Positions 47,406 to 60,769 of a DNA stretch of 64,000 bases are shown piece after piece. Each line of letters opens with the position of its first letter. Position 1 is the stretch's first letter. The notes beneath the pieces are model-generated. The model had not been told where the DNA came from, made no database searches, and saw only the letters and a list, made by a program, of their open reading frames with translations. Source of the DNA: Agelaius tricolor. Its lineage: Eukaryota; Chordata; Aves; Passeriformes; Icteridae. The DNA is taken from positions 18,713,516 to 18,777,515 of the forward strand of contig JALJCS010000015.1 of NCBI GenBank assembly GCA_023055355.1. The letters run 5' to 3'. The position numbers were made by a program, and so were the translations under genes.

Positions 47406-47471
47406 AGCTGAAGAGCTGTATTTGATTTAAAACCCAGACATGGGCTCTAAATAAAATACAGCTCTTCAGCT
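47406..47471. other. Perfect 18-bp stem-loop
   Basis: AGCTGAAGAGCTGTATTT at 47406-47423 is exactly complementary to AAATACAGCTCTTCAGCT at 47454-47471, with a 30-base loop. It could fold into a small hairpin RNA if transcribed; nothing else suggests transcription. Confidence 0.6.
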
Positions 47472-50400
47472 CTCCCCAAGCTACCTACCATAAATTTTCA
47501 GCTGATCTTATAGTTTTGATGATATACTTTTTATGATGCATTTCATGCCTCATTTCCAGGCAGATTTACAGCCCTTGCACAATGCTGGATGAGTGGCTCC
47601 ACATGCTTCATGTCAACAAGTTCTTTTCCTTTTTTTTTTTTTATCCCCCTGAAACTCCTGCTGGTTAAAATTAAGTCATATTGCAGTCAGAGTGCATTTA
47701 CTTTATCATTTTTGACCTGCTTTTGGTCATCATTTGGTGAAAATGGCTCCAAGAGCTTTGGCTTTACAGATTGATGGCAATAAACAAGGGCTGGCATCCC
47801 TAGAACTCAAAACTTCAAAAATGGAAACTGGGTCTTTAATATATTTATATTTATATCTTTATTTATAGAAATAAATTATATTTATATTTACATAATTTTA
47901 TTTACATATTTATATTATATTTATATTTATTTATATTATATTTACAGATATTTATCTATATATTTGTATTTATATATATATATACATGTTGTTGGTTTTG
48001 TTTGTTTGGATTTTTGTTTGTTTTCTTTTGTTTGTTTGCGTTTTTGCTTTGGTTTTATTTTTGTTTTGACCACCTGAGTTTTGACATGATTAAAGGAGGA
48101 GGCAAAGCCTACCCTACACCTACAGGGTGCCTTTTCCAAAATAATCTCACCCACAGAAACACAGGAAGATCAATGTCACCTTTTACAGGCTTACAGATGT
48201 GAAAATATCTACGAATGCAGAGCAGCCAACAATAACTTAGCAGAAATCATGAGCTGTTGGAAAGAAAAATACCCTTTCACTGGGCTTGGAATAAATGCTG
48301 TGGCTTGGAGAGGAGCATGGATTTTGCCCAGATTTTGCCATGGATTTTGTCCTGGCTGATGCTCTGCCTCTGATGGGTCCCATCACCAACCTTGTACCAC
48401 CCCAAAGCCTTGCACCTGTCCAAGCCACCAACAAGAAGCAAAACACCCTGTTTATTTCTATTTATTTCTGAATAAGCACAAGTGTGTTTATATTTATTTC
48501 CAAAACCCTCAGGAGCTGAAAGGCCTGACCAAGGCTGCTAGGACAGGGTTGCCTTGGGTTTTTCCTGGGCATGGGGCAGCAGGAATCTGCAGGAGCAGGA
48601 GGAATCTGCCCAGGATGTCCCATCTCAGCAGGATGGAACCACAAGGCTGTTGTACCTGACTCACACAGGATGTGGCTTTTTTTTTGCCAGCTTGCCCTGA
48701 AATGTGGAAATCCAGGCTGTTAATCCCTAAAGGGGAATAAGATGTGTGGGGTGTTGCAAGGCTGAGAGCCGTGCCCAGGGCAGCAGGAAAGGAGAGGCTG
48801 AATCACAGGAGGAAGGGAAGGTGCTGGGGTCGCCCAGGCAGGGTGTCCTGGTGGCACAGTGACCCATCTCCTGTCCCTCAGGCAAGGGCACAGCATTCTG
48901 CTCAGATCATGAATCCCTGCTGGCTCCAGCAGCCCTGCAGATGGTGCTTGGAGGGCACTGCATGGATTCCAGCCAGATTTTGCCTCATCAGGGAGGCAGG
49001 GAGCATTCCAGGAATGAAGAAACACCTGGTTTGTCCTGGGAGCTGTGCTTGTGCTCCAAACTCAGAGGCAGCAGCAGAGGGACACTGGAGATGGGCTGGC
49101 AGATGCACCCAGTGCCCAACACACCTGGAGCCAGCATCCCTGGGATGCTCCTGCTCCCACAGGGCAGGGCCAGGAGCAGCTGCTGCTTCAGGAGCAGAGA
49201 TTTAGGTGTTTATGTGCCTCTTCTGAGGCCTCAGGTTTTGGCTTTTCTATTTCTCACATTCTGTGCTGCTTTAGTGTGTGGGTCTGGGTTCACATCAGGG
49301 GATGCTGAGCTCTGGGCACAGAGCAGGGACACAAAACAATTCCTGCTCCAGCTGGGCACCAAGGACAAATGATCCAAATCTCAGCCCAAGAGCACAAACA
49401 CCGTGGGCTGGAGAGAGAAAAACAAGGATGGGACTGCAGGGGCTAAAGCTGGAATGGGACAATGAACTGCAAGATGCAAATGGAGCAGAACTGATCCCAG
49501 GGAGAGACCCCGGGAGTGCTCGGGCATTTTGGGACCATTTTGGTTCATCTTGGGTTCATTTTGGGGCCATTTTGGGTTGTGCTGCCCAAGGTGGATCCAT
49601 TGGGGCCTCTTAATAAATCCCTGCTTTATTCTTTAGCTCTGTTCTGGCTCAGCCTTCCCCAGGCACCATTTCCAGCAGCTCCTGCTGGCTCTGGGGGTTG
49701 CAGGGAGGTGGTTTCTGTGTCTCAGCTGCTTTTCCAGTCCCCCACGTTTGGCTCTGGGGATCAAGGGCTCCACAGCACAGGGAAGAGGCCTCTGCTCAAG
49801 GACAGAACATCTTGTTAAAATATTTTCTCTCTATTAAAATGACAGTGACTTCTTTCAGGCCTCTGCCTGAGCAGAAGAAAAGCTAAGAACAAATTCCTCA
49901 TGTGCAGCATATTTCTCTTTATGACCTGGAAAGCAGTTTATGGATTTTCTTTAGGCAGAACTGATTTATCTCACACCTCCCTCCGCTCCCAGAAGAATTC
50001 TGTCTTCTCTTTTTTATTTCTTTAAACCTGGCCTTTCCACATTGCTCATTCTAGCAGCCCAAACACTGCCTGGGCATCCTCTCCCTGCTTTGCACCCAGT
50101 CCCTGCAATCAGGAGCAGTTTTGCTGTCTCCTCTGGTCCTTGTGTTGCTTTGATGGTGGGGTTTAAGCAGCAAAGAAAAGCAAAGCAAAGATACCCCCAA
50201 ACTGGATTTTAGATCTTTTTTCTCCACGTCACAAAGAACCAAGTGCTGGATCAGTCCCTTCCTGCTTTTTCCTTTCCTGTGGGATGTTGCCTCTCTTTCC
50301 ATGTGTGAGTTCAGCCTGTTGTGGAGCCGCTGGAAAAGTTGCTGTGGGGACACCTCACATATTAGAATTCAAAAAGAGAGGAATTCAGATAATTTCTATG

Positions 50401-52854
50401 CTCCAAAGATAAAAAAAGCTGGGGGGACAACCCCTAGACTGTGTGTCACAAATATCACTGAGCTCACTCCCCCTGGTGCCACCTGCAGCTCCTCCCTGCT
50501 GTCCCCAGCAATGGCTTTGGACCCCAGCACCTCTGCTCTCCTTTGTCCTTTCACCTCTGCCCACGTGGGATTTACCAAAACCTCTTCCACAAAACATTGT
50601 CAAAAGCTGGCAAAGTTCTTTGGACACAGCTTGAAAACAAACCTTTCTTTGTTTTAATTTCTGTTTTCCAGCAAAGGTCCAACGTCCTTTTCCACAGCAG
50701 GAAGAAATGTTTTCAGTTCATTTCCCTGACAGCTGTTCTACCTTGTATATTCTCCTTTCCTTCAAATCCTCTCTTAACAGCATTAACAAATCTTCCCAGT
50801 CCTGTTCTCCCCAGGAAGTGTTTGTATTTGTTTGTACATTGTTCATTTTCTTGGGTTTTTTTCCCTCATCTAGTTAAAGCTGTAAATTCCTCAGGGTGAA
50901 AGGAAAGAGCTACACTTGGAGTTTCTCTTTGAAATCATTGACTTTATCTGGGTTAGATGACCAAGGAAAAGGGCAGCAGAGGTGTTGTCTGCTCCATGCA
51001 AGTCCACATTTAGAGAAATTTTGCGTTTGAATATTTTGCGTTTTAAAGCAGGGGATGGTTTAAGGACTGGATTATCTCTGCCACTCAGCTGTCCATCACT
51101 CCAGATGTTTTCTTGGCATTATTCCTTTGCAGCAAACAGTGCTGAGACTCCTGTGGTTTGTCCCTCATCCAAGAAGCCTTTCCAAGGCACCTGAGCGAGC
51201 TGAAAATGCAAATTTAATGTTGAGTTGGCAGCAGGCTGCCCTGGGCAGGGATGAGATCTCCATGACAGACTCACCTCTTTTCCTGCTGGTCTCCCTGGGT
51301 CTGTCACAGCTTGTTACCCAAAAGTGATGCTCCAGAGAGCTGTTATGGCTGCAGCCTCTGAGATGGGCAGGGAAAATGGTCAAATGTGTCTGCAAAATGT
51401 GTGTGAGTGGAAGCCAGCCAGGAGCTATGGAAACAGGCAGGTATTTATAAAATAATGGTCTCTGCAGTGTCTCCTTCCCTGCTGAGATGGGGTTTGGCCA
51501 TGGCACTGGTGGTTCTGTGCTTGTTTGTCAGGGTCCAGGAGCTCACATCATCCTAAACTTTTGAATTTGTGAAAATCTTTTTTACATTTTCACTGTGTTC
51601 TGTTAGCTACACTGACAGAAAATACAGTAAAAAAACCCAATACAGAAGTCCAGCAGCAATGAAAGCAAAGGTGGTGTTGGTATCTAGTTCAGCTAAGATA
51701 AATTTAAGTTTATTTCCTTCCAGTGGTGTTCCAGGAAAAGTGGCAGCAATGACAGATATAAAGATAATTTTGCCTATAATTATGTGATGACAATTCTCTT
51801 CCTTTCCTAACATATCACTAATATTTCAAGCCTCCTTTTCCACACAGCTCTAGCAAGGTTTGATTATTTCCAACTGGAAGAATAAATAAAATAACAGAGA
51901 GCTGCTACACTCAATAGTGCCTCATGGCTGGTGGTCTGGCAGATGATCCCTAGGAATACTTAGAGGAAAAGCATCTTGGAGAGCTTTGAAAGCCTTTCTT
52001 AGAAATGGATATCTGTGTGATTCCATTCTCTCCTCTGCCCCAGCCATGACAAATAAACGCCACCAGTGGCAGGAAGAGCTTTCCTGGTGAAGGGCAGCAG
52101 CAACTCGTTCAAAAAAGGGATTACAGCTGAAATCTGGGTTTAAAACTCTGCCTGCCCTGCCCAGGGAACAGGGCAAATGTTCTCATGCAGAGGGATGGCA
52201 CAGAAAAAGAAAACCCAAAGTGTTTCCTGCCCTCATACCAAGTTTTTCTTCATCTCCTGGGGAAAGGTTGACCCTTTTTCCTTGGGGGATGATGTGCAAG
52301 CCCATAAAGAAGCAATAGACCCTGATCCCTCAGCCACGTCAGAGCAGACAAAGCCTTTGCTTTGTCTGTGCAGGTTTTGTCCGGGAGCAGAGGAATTAAC
52401 GAGCGCTATAATTAATTTCATGTTTGAATTTTTCGAACCCGCCAACCAAGACTGTAAGTAATAACTGCATGAGTAACTGCAGAAGAAAAGAGATACATTG
52501 TGGTGTCTGCTGCAAGCTGTATTTTTCTGGAAACAATGACTAATCCTGCTTTTCCAGCAGAGGATTTGATGTACATCCAGGCTGAGTGCATGAATCAGTG
52601 CTGACAACCAACAAAGTGCAGCTCTTGCTCCTGGAACTTTCTGATTTTGCTGCTGGACCGGAAGGGAGTGATTTGCTTCCTCTTGTATTCACTGAATTTC
52701 TGCTCCTGCTGGGGAAGGTGACAGCAGAGGGCTTGGCAGGGTGCTGCCCTCGTGTCACCACCCAAAGGTGTGGCAGGTGTCACCTGCCCTCGGTCTGACC
52801 TGCTGGGGTGGGGCTGTGGCACATCCTGGGCACCAAACCCAGGGGGAGCACCGT
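47472..52854. other. Intergenic, no gene seen
   Basis: Includes an AT-rich tract at 47837-47990, a T/G-rich tract at 47991-48070, and CATTTTGGG repeats at 49527-49580. A CpG-containing unique patch at 52378-52450 stands out. Confidence 0.55.
47837..47990. repeat. (TATTTA)n AT-rich tract
   Basis: Imperfect TTATATTTA units, ending in TATATATATATA. Confidence 0.95.
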
Positions 52855-53086
52855 GCTGGGGAGGGTTTTGCTCTTTTCACCATGTTGGGGAGGGTTTTGT
52901 TCTTTTCACCGTGTTGGGGAGGGTTTTTTACTTTTCATCAACTTGGGGAGGTTTTTGTTCATTTTACCGTGTTGGGGAGTTTTTTTTACTTTTCACCATG
53001 TTGGGGAGGTTTTTTTACTTTTCACCATGTTGGGGAGGTTTCTTTACTTGTCATCATGTTGGGGAGGTTTTTGTTCTTTTCACCAA
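52855..53086. repeat. 29-bp minisatellite, 8 copies
   Basis: Unit GTTGGGGAGGTTTTTTTACT then TTTCACCAT, eight full copies with no length variation. Open frames through it (up to 183 codons) reflect a 29-bp unit lacking stops in all three plus frames. Confidence 0.97.
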
Positions 53087-53193
53087 CAGGACAGGACTGC
53101 TGGGAAATGTTCCTTGAGCTTGAATTGCAGAATCAGCCTCAATGCATGGCTGAGACAATGGAAAGGTGGAAACAGCTCACTACAGCCAGCAAT

Positions 53194-53391
53194 GATTGTT
53201 CCAGCTGGTTACTGGGATTGCTCCAGCTGGTTACTGGGATTGTTCTAACTGGTTACTGGGATTGTTCTGGCTGGTTACTAGGATTGTTCTAGCTGGTTAC
53301 CAGGATTGTTCCAGCTAGTTACTGGGATTGTTCCAGCTGGTTACCAGGATTGTTCTAGCTGGTTACCAGGATTGTTCTAGTTGGTTACTAG
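53194..53391. repeat. 22-bp minisatellite, 9 copies
   Basis: Unit GATTGTTCTAGCTGGTTACC then AG or GG, nine consecutive copies without indels, 107 bases after the 29-bp array. Confidence 0.97.
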
Positions 53392-54939
53392 AAGCACACA
53401 TACACCTGCTTCACACAATGCTTGCTTGTCTTCTTTCTATTAACAATACACAATACTTCATTATCAAGTTTAAAACCTTCTACTGTCCTGCTAAGCATAT
53501 TTTTCTTCAGTTTTAAGGCCTATCTTAGCCAAGCCTAAAACTCAAGCTGTTGTTTCACATCCTTGCTTGCTGTACTATTGTAACTTTTTCTACTTTCAAA
53601 CTTTGCAGCTGCAGCTAGCTCCAATTTCTCTGCTCTTTCTGTTTCTAAAACCTCCTTTTCCAGCCTTCTAAAAATTTTACCTTTACTATTTCCCAAAAGT
53701 GCTGCCCCCATGATGTGCTGCTAGTGCTGATCACACCCCAAAACTCCTCACAGGAATTATGGAATTGCAATTCCAGGGAAATCATCACCCTTGATGCCTG
53801 TAATCAGTGGGTTTAGAAGGAAGGTTAAGGCTGTACTTGGAAGCCTGAAGAGTTGCTCATGCAACAGCAATCCCATCCTCTAAACCACCCCAGGAGCAGC
53901 TGTGTTTAATAGAATTAACCTTGCTCCAACAGCCTCCCCAGCTGGAAGAGTCTGAGATTACCCAGAAAAACCAGAAATGAGCAGGGAGGAGGTGGGTCAG
54001 ATCCCATCTCTGCCCTTTCAGCACCACATTTCCACAGGGAGCAAATGGGGGAGACTGCAGGAGGGTGGGCACAACCAGGAGCTGCTTTGGAAAGACACTT
54101 GCCCAAAAAAACCCCAGAGATTTTCACCATTATTAATGGCAATTCATGCGCCTTTATGTTTTCCTCAATTCTATTTTTTTCAGCGTGGTGCAAAAAAAAT
54201 CTATCAAGGACTTTATTTTCCAGTGGTTTGTCAGTATAAAAAGTGCCATTCCCACCCAGCCTGTTGTTCCCAGTGTAAATATGTTTTTAGGCACAGAGCA
54301 ATAGAATCCTACAGATTTGCAGAGGAGCTGCAAACCCTCCTGGCAGTGCCTGAGGCAGCATAAAGGCTCTGTTTCCATCACCCCTATTTATGGAAAACCA
54401 AAGGCCATTTATCTCCTTGATTCCCCTGAGATTTTTCTATAGCTTGGTCAATAACCATGAATTACTGCTTGGTTGAGTTATTTTAGGGAAAATAGGGTAG
54501 GATGGGAAGAGGATGTGCCTCAGCAAACAAGCAGTGTCTCTGGCCTGGCTTCCCAGTGGAGCCACAGTGAGGCCCTCTCCCCTTCCCTGGGAACCGATAT
54601 TTCAGGGCAAAATTCAGACTTTCATCTGAAACTTCTCTGATTGGAAGTGAGTTTGGAGTTTGCCCTGCTGCTCTGTGGCTCCTGAAAGGATTCCATCCCC
54701 ACGGCCCTGAGCCTGTGGCCCTGGGAAATGCTGCCCCAGGGAGTTTCAGCCAGAGGTGAGGGAATTACCTGGTGAAGGAATTGCACACGGGGATGAGGAC
54801 GGGGAGAAGATGCAGGGACCTCCCTCCCGGCCGTGGTGGCTGCTCAGTGTCCCTCAGCCCTGCCAGGGACAGGCAGAACCTCTTTGTTTTCATCCCCATA
54901 GACATGCTGTGATTGCAAAGGTTTTATTGAGCAATTCCA
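53392..54939. other. Intergenic; first part possibly LTR-derived
   Basis: 53392-53760 is C/T-rich and differs in composition from its surroundings, which suggests old LTR sequence, but no ends or duplications are visible. The rest is unique. Confidence 0.45.
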
Positions 54940-55048
54940 GCCATAAAGAAAACAAACGAACGAACAAAAACCCAACAAAGGAACAAAAACCCAACAAACA
55001 AACAAACAAAAAACAAAACAAAAAAAAAACCCAAAAAACCCCAAAACA

Positions 55049-55079
<31 letters not shown>

Positions 55080-55115
55080 CAAACCCAAAACAAGACAAAA
55101 TTAAAAAAAAAAAAA
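54940..55115. repeat. A-rich (AAAC)n low-complexity tract
   Basis: Long run of AAACAAAC, CACACACA and poly-A segments. Confidence 0.95.
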
Positions 55116-55156
55116 GGGGAATATTTAAATCTTCCTGATTGGACCAAGAGAAATTC

Positions 55157-55208
55157 CTGGTGGTTTAACTGGTTTACTGGTGGTTTAACTGGTTTACTGG
55201 TGGCTTAA
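55157..55208. repeat. 20-bp tandem repeat, ~2.5 copies
   Basis: Unit CTGGTGGTTTAACTGGTTTA. Confidence 0.9.
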
Positions 55209-58200
55209 CTCCAGCTATGTGCTGGCAGAGCACTGGGGGATGCTCCCATGGCACTGAGACCTTTTGGGGTGTCCTGGGTGTCCCTCCAAGTGCTCCAGGA
55301 TCCTGCAGGGAACACCTCGTGGTTTTGTCCCTCAGCTGCTGCCGTTGTCACCAGATTTGCCCCTCACCAGAGACTCTTTGGCATCCCCAGAGCTGTTATT
55401 TGATTGATGTTTACGCTGCAATTTACACCCTCCTATTTATTTCTTCCCTCGGCACCTCACCTCGGTTTGGAGGGAGCTTTATGTTTCTGAAGTGCTTTGG
55501 CAAAAGTGGAGTTATTTCTGGTCTTGTTTTAAAAAGAAACACCCCTGAAAGGCAGATTATTTATTTATTTTATTTTATTTCTAGGAGAAGATGCTGAGGG
55601 ACGTGTAAACCACTGTGCAAGATCATCCCAGGAAAGGAACTAAAGGAGCGAGAAATTAGGTACAATTCTTCCCTTATTATTTTTTTGGTAATAATTTTTT
55701 TTGTAGAAAATCAAGCTTCTAGATAAAATACTCTCGCTTTTGAGAAGATACAATATTTTAAAATAAAAGAAAGAAAAAAAAAAGAAATTTCCTCAATTGG
55801 AAAGGTTCTAAGAATCAGGGAATGAAATGAAGTTCCTGATCTATTTCTCATGGAAATTTTCCCCCTACTCCATATCTGAAGGGATGTTTTAAATTACATG
55901 ATGCTTTGGAAGTGCTTTAAATTACATTTAAGTGCTTTAAATTACATTTCTGCTGGGAGTTTGGTAGTTCCTGGGTTTGCTGTCAAGAAGAGCTGTCTAC
56001 TCTCCCTGCAGCTTCTCTAATTAGGCTGCAAGTTTGCAAGAAAGGACATCAGTCTCAGATTTTTGTGCTCCATTGGATGATTTCCCATTTTATCAGGGCA
56101 CTGGTGAGCTCTTGGGAGGTTTTTTCCTATTTTTGCTGTCCCCACTGCAAGTTTGGCATCTTAATGAAATCATACTGCCAGATTTATCTTTTTTCCATTT
56201 GATCTTTTCTCACTCAGCAGCTCAGTGAGTTGTTTCAGCTTTAGGATATGTGAAATCTTTATGGCAATTGTTTTGTTAAACACAGCCTGAGTTAAAAAGA
56301 GTGACATGATTTGGGACAATTCTTTGTTTCCACAGCACCAAATTGGATTTGTAGGGGATTCACCAAGAGGAATTGTGTGCTGGTCAGAGGTGAGATGATA
56401 TTTGGTTGGACAGATACTCTTTAATTGCTTTTTTGAAGGTACAAATGTGGATCATTCTCTAGGGAAATCATCTGTAAATAGGATATCTATTGTGCCTTGA
56501 AGGTTTTGTCATTTTAGAGATGTTTGTAATTGAAAGCAGATAAACTGAAATCTACCTTTTGTATCTGACACAAAAGAAGTAGAAATCATCTCCCTGAGTA
56601 CAATTACTGATGTAATTATAATAAATATTAATGTCATTATAATGCCCCTTGCTCAAGCTCTTACACTGGCTCAGAGCCTTTGCCCTCCAGCTCTCCCTTC
56701 CTCAGATTTTCTCAGATTTATTAAACTATTCCCATGTGTTCCAGGGCAATAACTGAGGCTTTGGAACTTATTTTGGGCAGCTGCTTTCTGCATGGATCTC
56801 TCTGGGTGACTCTGGCTGCTGGATGTCACTGCTGTCCTTGTGAAGAGCAGAGGGCCAGGGTAATCAGCCCTAACTCTAATGGAAACTAAAACCAGTTTGT
56901 TCCTTTTAAAAAGGGGTTTAAATTGCTGCTCTGGTCAGGGAGGAACTGGAAGAGAGTGGTTTGTGCCAATGCTGGCTCCTGGAAGATGCAGCAGACAGAA
57001 GGAGATTCATGTTTGTGCCAGGACAGAAACCCAAGACGTGTGTGCAGTGATAAAACCCCATGCAGGTCCTAAATGTGCACCAACCCATTTTAACACAGCC
57101 TAAAGAGCTCTGAGGGTTGGTTTTTGGTTTTTTTTCTGCTGCTCTGAGCAGTGTTAACAATCTGCTGTGGTGCCTCAGCCCCAGAGACAGAAGAAACCCT
57201 GGCAATAAAAAACCTTCCTCCAGTAACACCTTCCCTGCTGGCGCTGCTCGCGGGGCTGGGAGCTCACATGAAAGCAGCTGCCTCTCACCATTGCAGAGCA
57301 CACATCTCCCAGGCACTTTTAGCACATGGAAACCGCAAAATAAGAAAAGAAAAAACTAAAAAAAAAAAGGCACAAATCAGGGCTGAAGCATGACATTTCC
57401 ACCTCCACACACAGGAAGTCAGAATGGTTCAGCAGTGCTGGCACGAAAGGGGCTGAGCTCAGCTTTATCTTCTTGGGAAGGCAATAAACACCCATCTTTG
57501 GGCAGAGCTGGAGATCACCCCCTCCTTCCTGCACACCCACTGGGCTGCTCCTGATCCTGCCATCCCATGGAGGAGCTGGGAAAACAAGGATGTCCTGCAG
57601 AGGATGGGAGATTGCTGAGGCACTGGGCTGGTTTGGTCCACAGCCCAGCAAAAAGAGCCACTCTGTGCTCCAAAAAGCCCCTTGAACTTCCAAGGAAAAT
57701 TCCAGAATAAAGGAATAGAGGTGGTCTGCTAGGTGGGCTCCAAGCACAGCTAGGGCAATGGAAGGGGAAGGTTTTCATGGAGAATTGTGTTTTTCTGCAG
57801 CTGGAAGAGGGAAGGCTGCCTGAAGAGCATGGGCAGAATTTTGCTTGCAACTTCGAATTTTCATAATTCATAAATCATAGAGTGATTTGGGTTGTAAGGG
57901 ACCTTAAAGGTCATCTAGCTTCAACCTTCATACTGCCCAGATATTTCATGTTTCATATTTCATATATGAATATAAAAAAGAGCAGGCCTAGAGCTGAGTT
58001 TTTGTTGTGGCATTCAAGTTACCAGGGTCCCAAGAGCTCAGATTTCAGCCTTAAATTTCATTGCTAAAAGGGAAATATTCAGTGCAAGCAGTGGTAATAC
58101 TGGCATGGGTTATGTGGACCTTTCAGAAGGGACCTCACATACTAGAAATGCTCCTGCCTTTCCAACTCTCCTTCCTTTGCCACCTCTACAAGAAACTTGT

Positions 58201-58987
58201 GAGTAAATCTGGTGTTATGTTTTCATTCCTGGAAGACAGAAATCTTGGAGAAATGTCTTCCCTTGCTCCTCAAAGGGCTGTGGTAGAGAGCATGAATTGT
58301 GGTGTGTCCTGTGGCTGGGAATGGCAGAAGGGGGCACCTCTCTGGAGACAGAAATCCCAAAATCCCACGTTTCCTTCTGCTGAATCCAGGGATACTGTGT
58401 GGGATGGGATCGTGGGTTTGCTGTTCAACAGGGCTGGTTAACAGCAGTTCAGATTTCAGGAAAGGCAAGGCAAGAAATTCCTTCTCCTTATTGTTTGTTC
58501 TCCAGGATGGAATTGAGAGGCTGTGTCCTGCCCAACTTCATGGGTAGCTTGTTTCCTGGATGTCTTGAGACAGTTGACCTGGAACAGACAGAACTTGGCT
58601 TTTTGCTCCTGCAGCTGTGAGGGACAGGAATACTGATATCCACTGTTATTTACTGGAATTCACACCCTGCCTGAATTAGCTCCTCCAGGCTGATTCCTAA
58701 TTGTGAACAGGTTTAGCTTGATGCTGCCATTCCCAAGTGCTGCTCCAAACAATCTCTTCCAGAGGTGGAATAGCTTCAGGGGTGCCATTCCATGAGCTAT
58801 CAAAACCCCTCCATGCACCAGAGACCTGATGGGATCTGTGGGAGTATCTTGATGCTCCTTCAAGAAGAAGAGCCATGGGACTGCCACTCTCTGGTGGTGT
58901 CATCTGAGTGTAGTTTAACCCCCTGAGCTTCTGAGCAACACAAATTCCTCATTCAGGTCTTACCCTCAGCATCTCCCTGCCCAGTCC
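55209..58987. other. Intergenic with one CR1 end, no gene seen
   Basis: Only a short CR1 terminus at 57878-57943 was recognised. A TTTA-rich run occurs at 55559-55583. Confidence 0.55.
57878..57943 (-). mobile_element. CR1 LINE 3' terminus, short
   Basis: Antisense CR1 end: AATCATAGAGTGATTTGGGT, then TGTAAGGGACCTTAAAGGTC and ATCTAGCTTCAACC. Confidence 0.85.
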
Positions 58988-59373
58988 TGTGATGGTGTTC
59001 ACAGGGGTCTCAGTTGAGGGAAGAGACGAGGATCTGACTCCGTGTTTCAGAAGGTTTGATTTATCATTTTATGATATATATTATATCAAAACTATACTGA
59101 AAAAAATGGAAGAAAGGATTTCATCAGAAGGCTGGCTAAGAATAGTATAAGAAGGAATGATAACAAAGGTTTGTGGCTCGGACAGAAAGTCTGAGCCAGC
59201 TGGGCTGTGATTGGCCATTAATTAGAAACAACCACATGAGCCCAATCCCAGCTGCACCTGTTGCATTCCACAGCAGCAGATAACCATTGTTTGCATTTTG
59301 TTCCTGAGGCCTCTCAGCTCCTCAGGAGGAAAAATCCTAAGGAAAGGCTTTTCCATAAAAGATGTCTGTGACA
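58988..59373 (-). mobile_element. Solo LTR, family A copy 4 with perfect target duplication
   Basis: 386 bases, minus orientation, + strand ends TGTGATGGTG and CTGTGACA. Flanked by a perfect 6-bp duplication CAGTCC (58982-58987 and 59374-59379). This copy fixes the element boundaries used for the other three. Confidence 0.96.
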
Positions 59374-59379
59374 CAGTCC

Positions 59380-60769
59380 AGCTCCTGATCTTGCTGGAAC
59401 ACCAGTTTGCTCTGCAGGTGTGTGAGCACAGGTTTTACAGCAGGATGCCTCTGCCAGTAGTGACCTTTCAGGAGTGCTGCTGGAGGAAAATCCTGACAAA
59501 CTGCACTGAGTGGAGAGGTGTGGGTGTTAACAACCCTCAGCAGTCACTGGAATGGACTGGAGGAACTGGGAGTGGGTTCTGGCTGAATGATTTATCCTCC
59601 CTTTCACCACTTCCTCCATAGCTGCCTCTCTTGGACCATACCTGGTGGCAGGCATGTCAGACACAGTCAGTTTGATGTGGGATTATTTTTTTGTCTGCCC
59701 ATCTGAAAACAATTGTCATGAAACATCAAAACCTTAGGATTTCCTGGTGTTTATTTAATATTTTTCTCTTGGCTTCTTGTCCTTAATGCAGCAACTGAAA
59801 GCAAAAGAAATATCTTGCACTTAGCTTGCACTTTCTCCTCCTGCTGACTCTTCTGTTTTAATTCAAATTTGGAGGCTTTCTCTAGGAAAACAAGTATGAA
59901 TAAAGTGCTTAATGAAAGCTCACATGGTAGTTTAACTTTTCAGGGTCCTGCACTGCTGTAGTTTATTTACTTGCCAAGTAATTACCAGTTTGAAATTGCA
60001 GTTCTACTCCCAAGTTTTAGGGCAGTCAAATTAAACAGGAAAGATCATCCTCAAGGTCAGACAGGTCTGAGAGACTTTAATGTCCTTGTTCCTGATGTGG
60101 AGAGGGCACAGACTCATCCAGGTCAGTGGGGAGTTTGTCTTTCCTTGCACCAAAGTCTCCAGCCAAGTGTGGGAGATGTGTGGAGCTCCCTGGTTTTCTG
60201 TTTGCTGCCCAGGTGATGTCAGCCAAGCTACTTTTAGCTGGGGCACAACAATTAGTCCCATTTTATCCCTCCTTTAGTGGTTTAATTAAATTTTACAGCT
60301 TCAAACCCCACACTCAGCTGACAGGGAAATTTAAATTCCCATCAGTAAATGTTCTTAAACAGCAAAAAAAAAAAAAACAAACAAACCTGTGCCCTTAAAT
60401 TTACTTAAAATGTGGCGGTGCTGAGGAGATGGAGGTTTTAAAGACAGTAATAGGATAATAAGAGAAGGCTGTATCACCTGTAGACCATCAGACACCTGAA
60501 GAGTGGCCTGGAGGAGGTGGGAATGCAGAGGTGAGGTAATGTGGGAGCAGACCCTACCTGAGTCTTTACTCATGTTTGAAGCCTTTGCTTTGTATGAAGC
60601 ATTTATTGAGACAGTCACCAATTCCACACCTCTGCCCTTCCCATGGTGGGTCCAGCATTCCATGATGCTGTGGAACCTGGGAGCTGGGAGACACAGGCTT
60701 GTGCAGGCTGCCTTAACTTCCTGAGGTTGTAGAGAAATACCCTTAGTGCTCAGATATGAGAATATCATG
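59380..60769. other. Intergenic, no gene seen
   Basis: No recognised gene or interspersed repeat; an A-run at 60363-60376. Confidence 0.55.

Noticed and set aside
52741..53292. 183-codon open frame with repeated Gly-Glu-Val/Phe motifs
   Set aside because: The 29-bp unit is not a multiple of three and is stop-free in all plus frames, so the open frame is an artefact.
54756..55208. 150-codon Lys/Thr/Asn-rich open frame
   Set aside because: Runs through the AAAC low-complexity tract.
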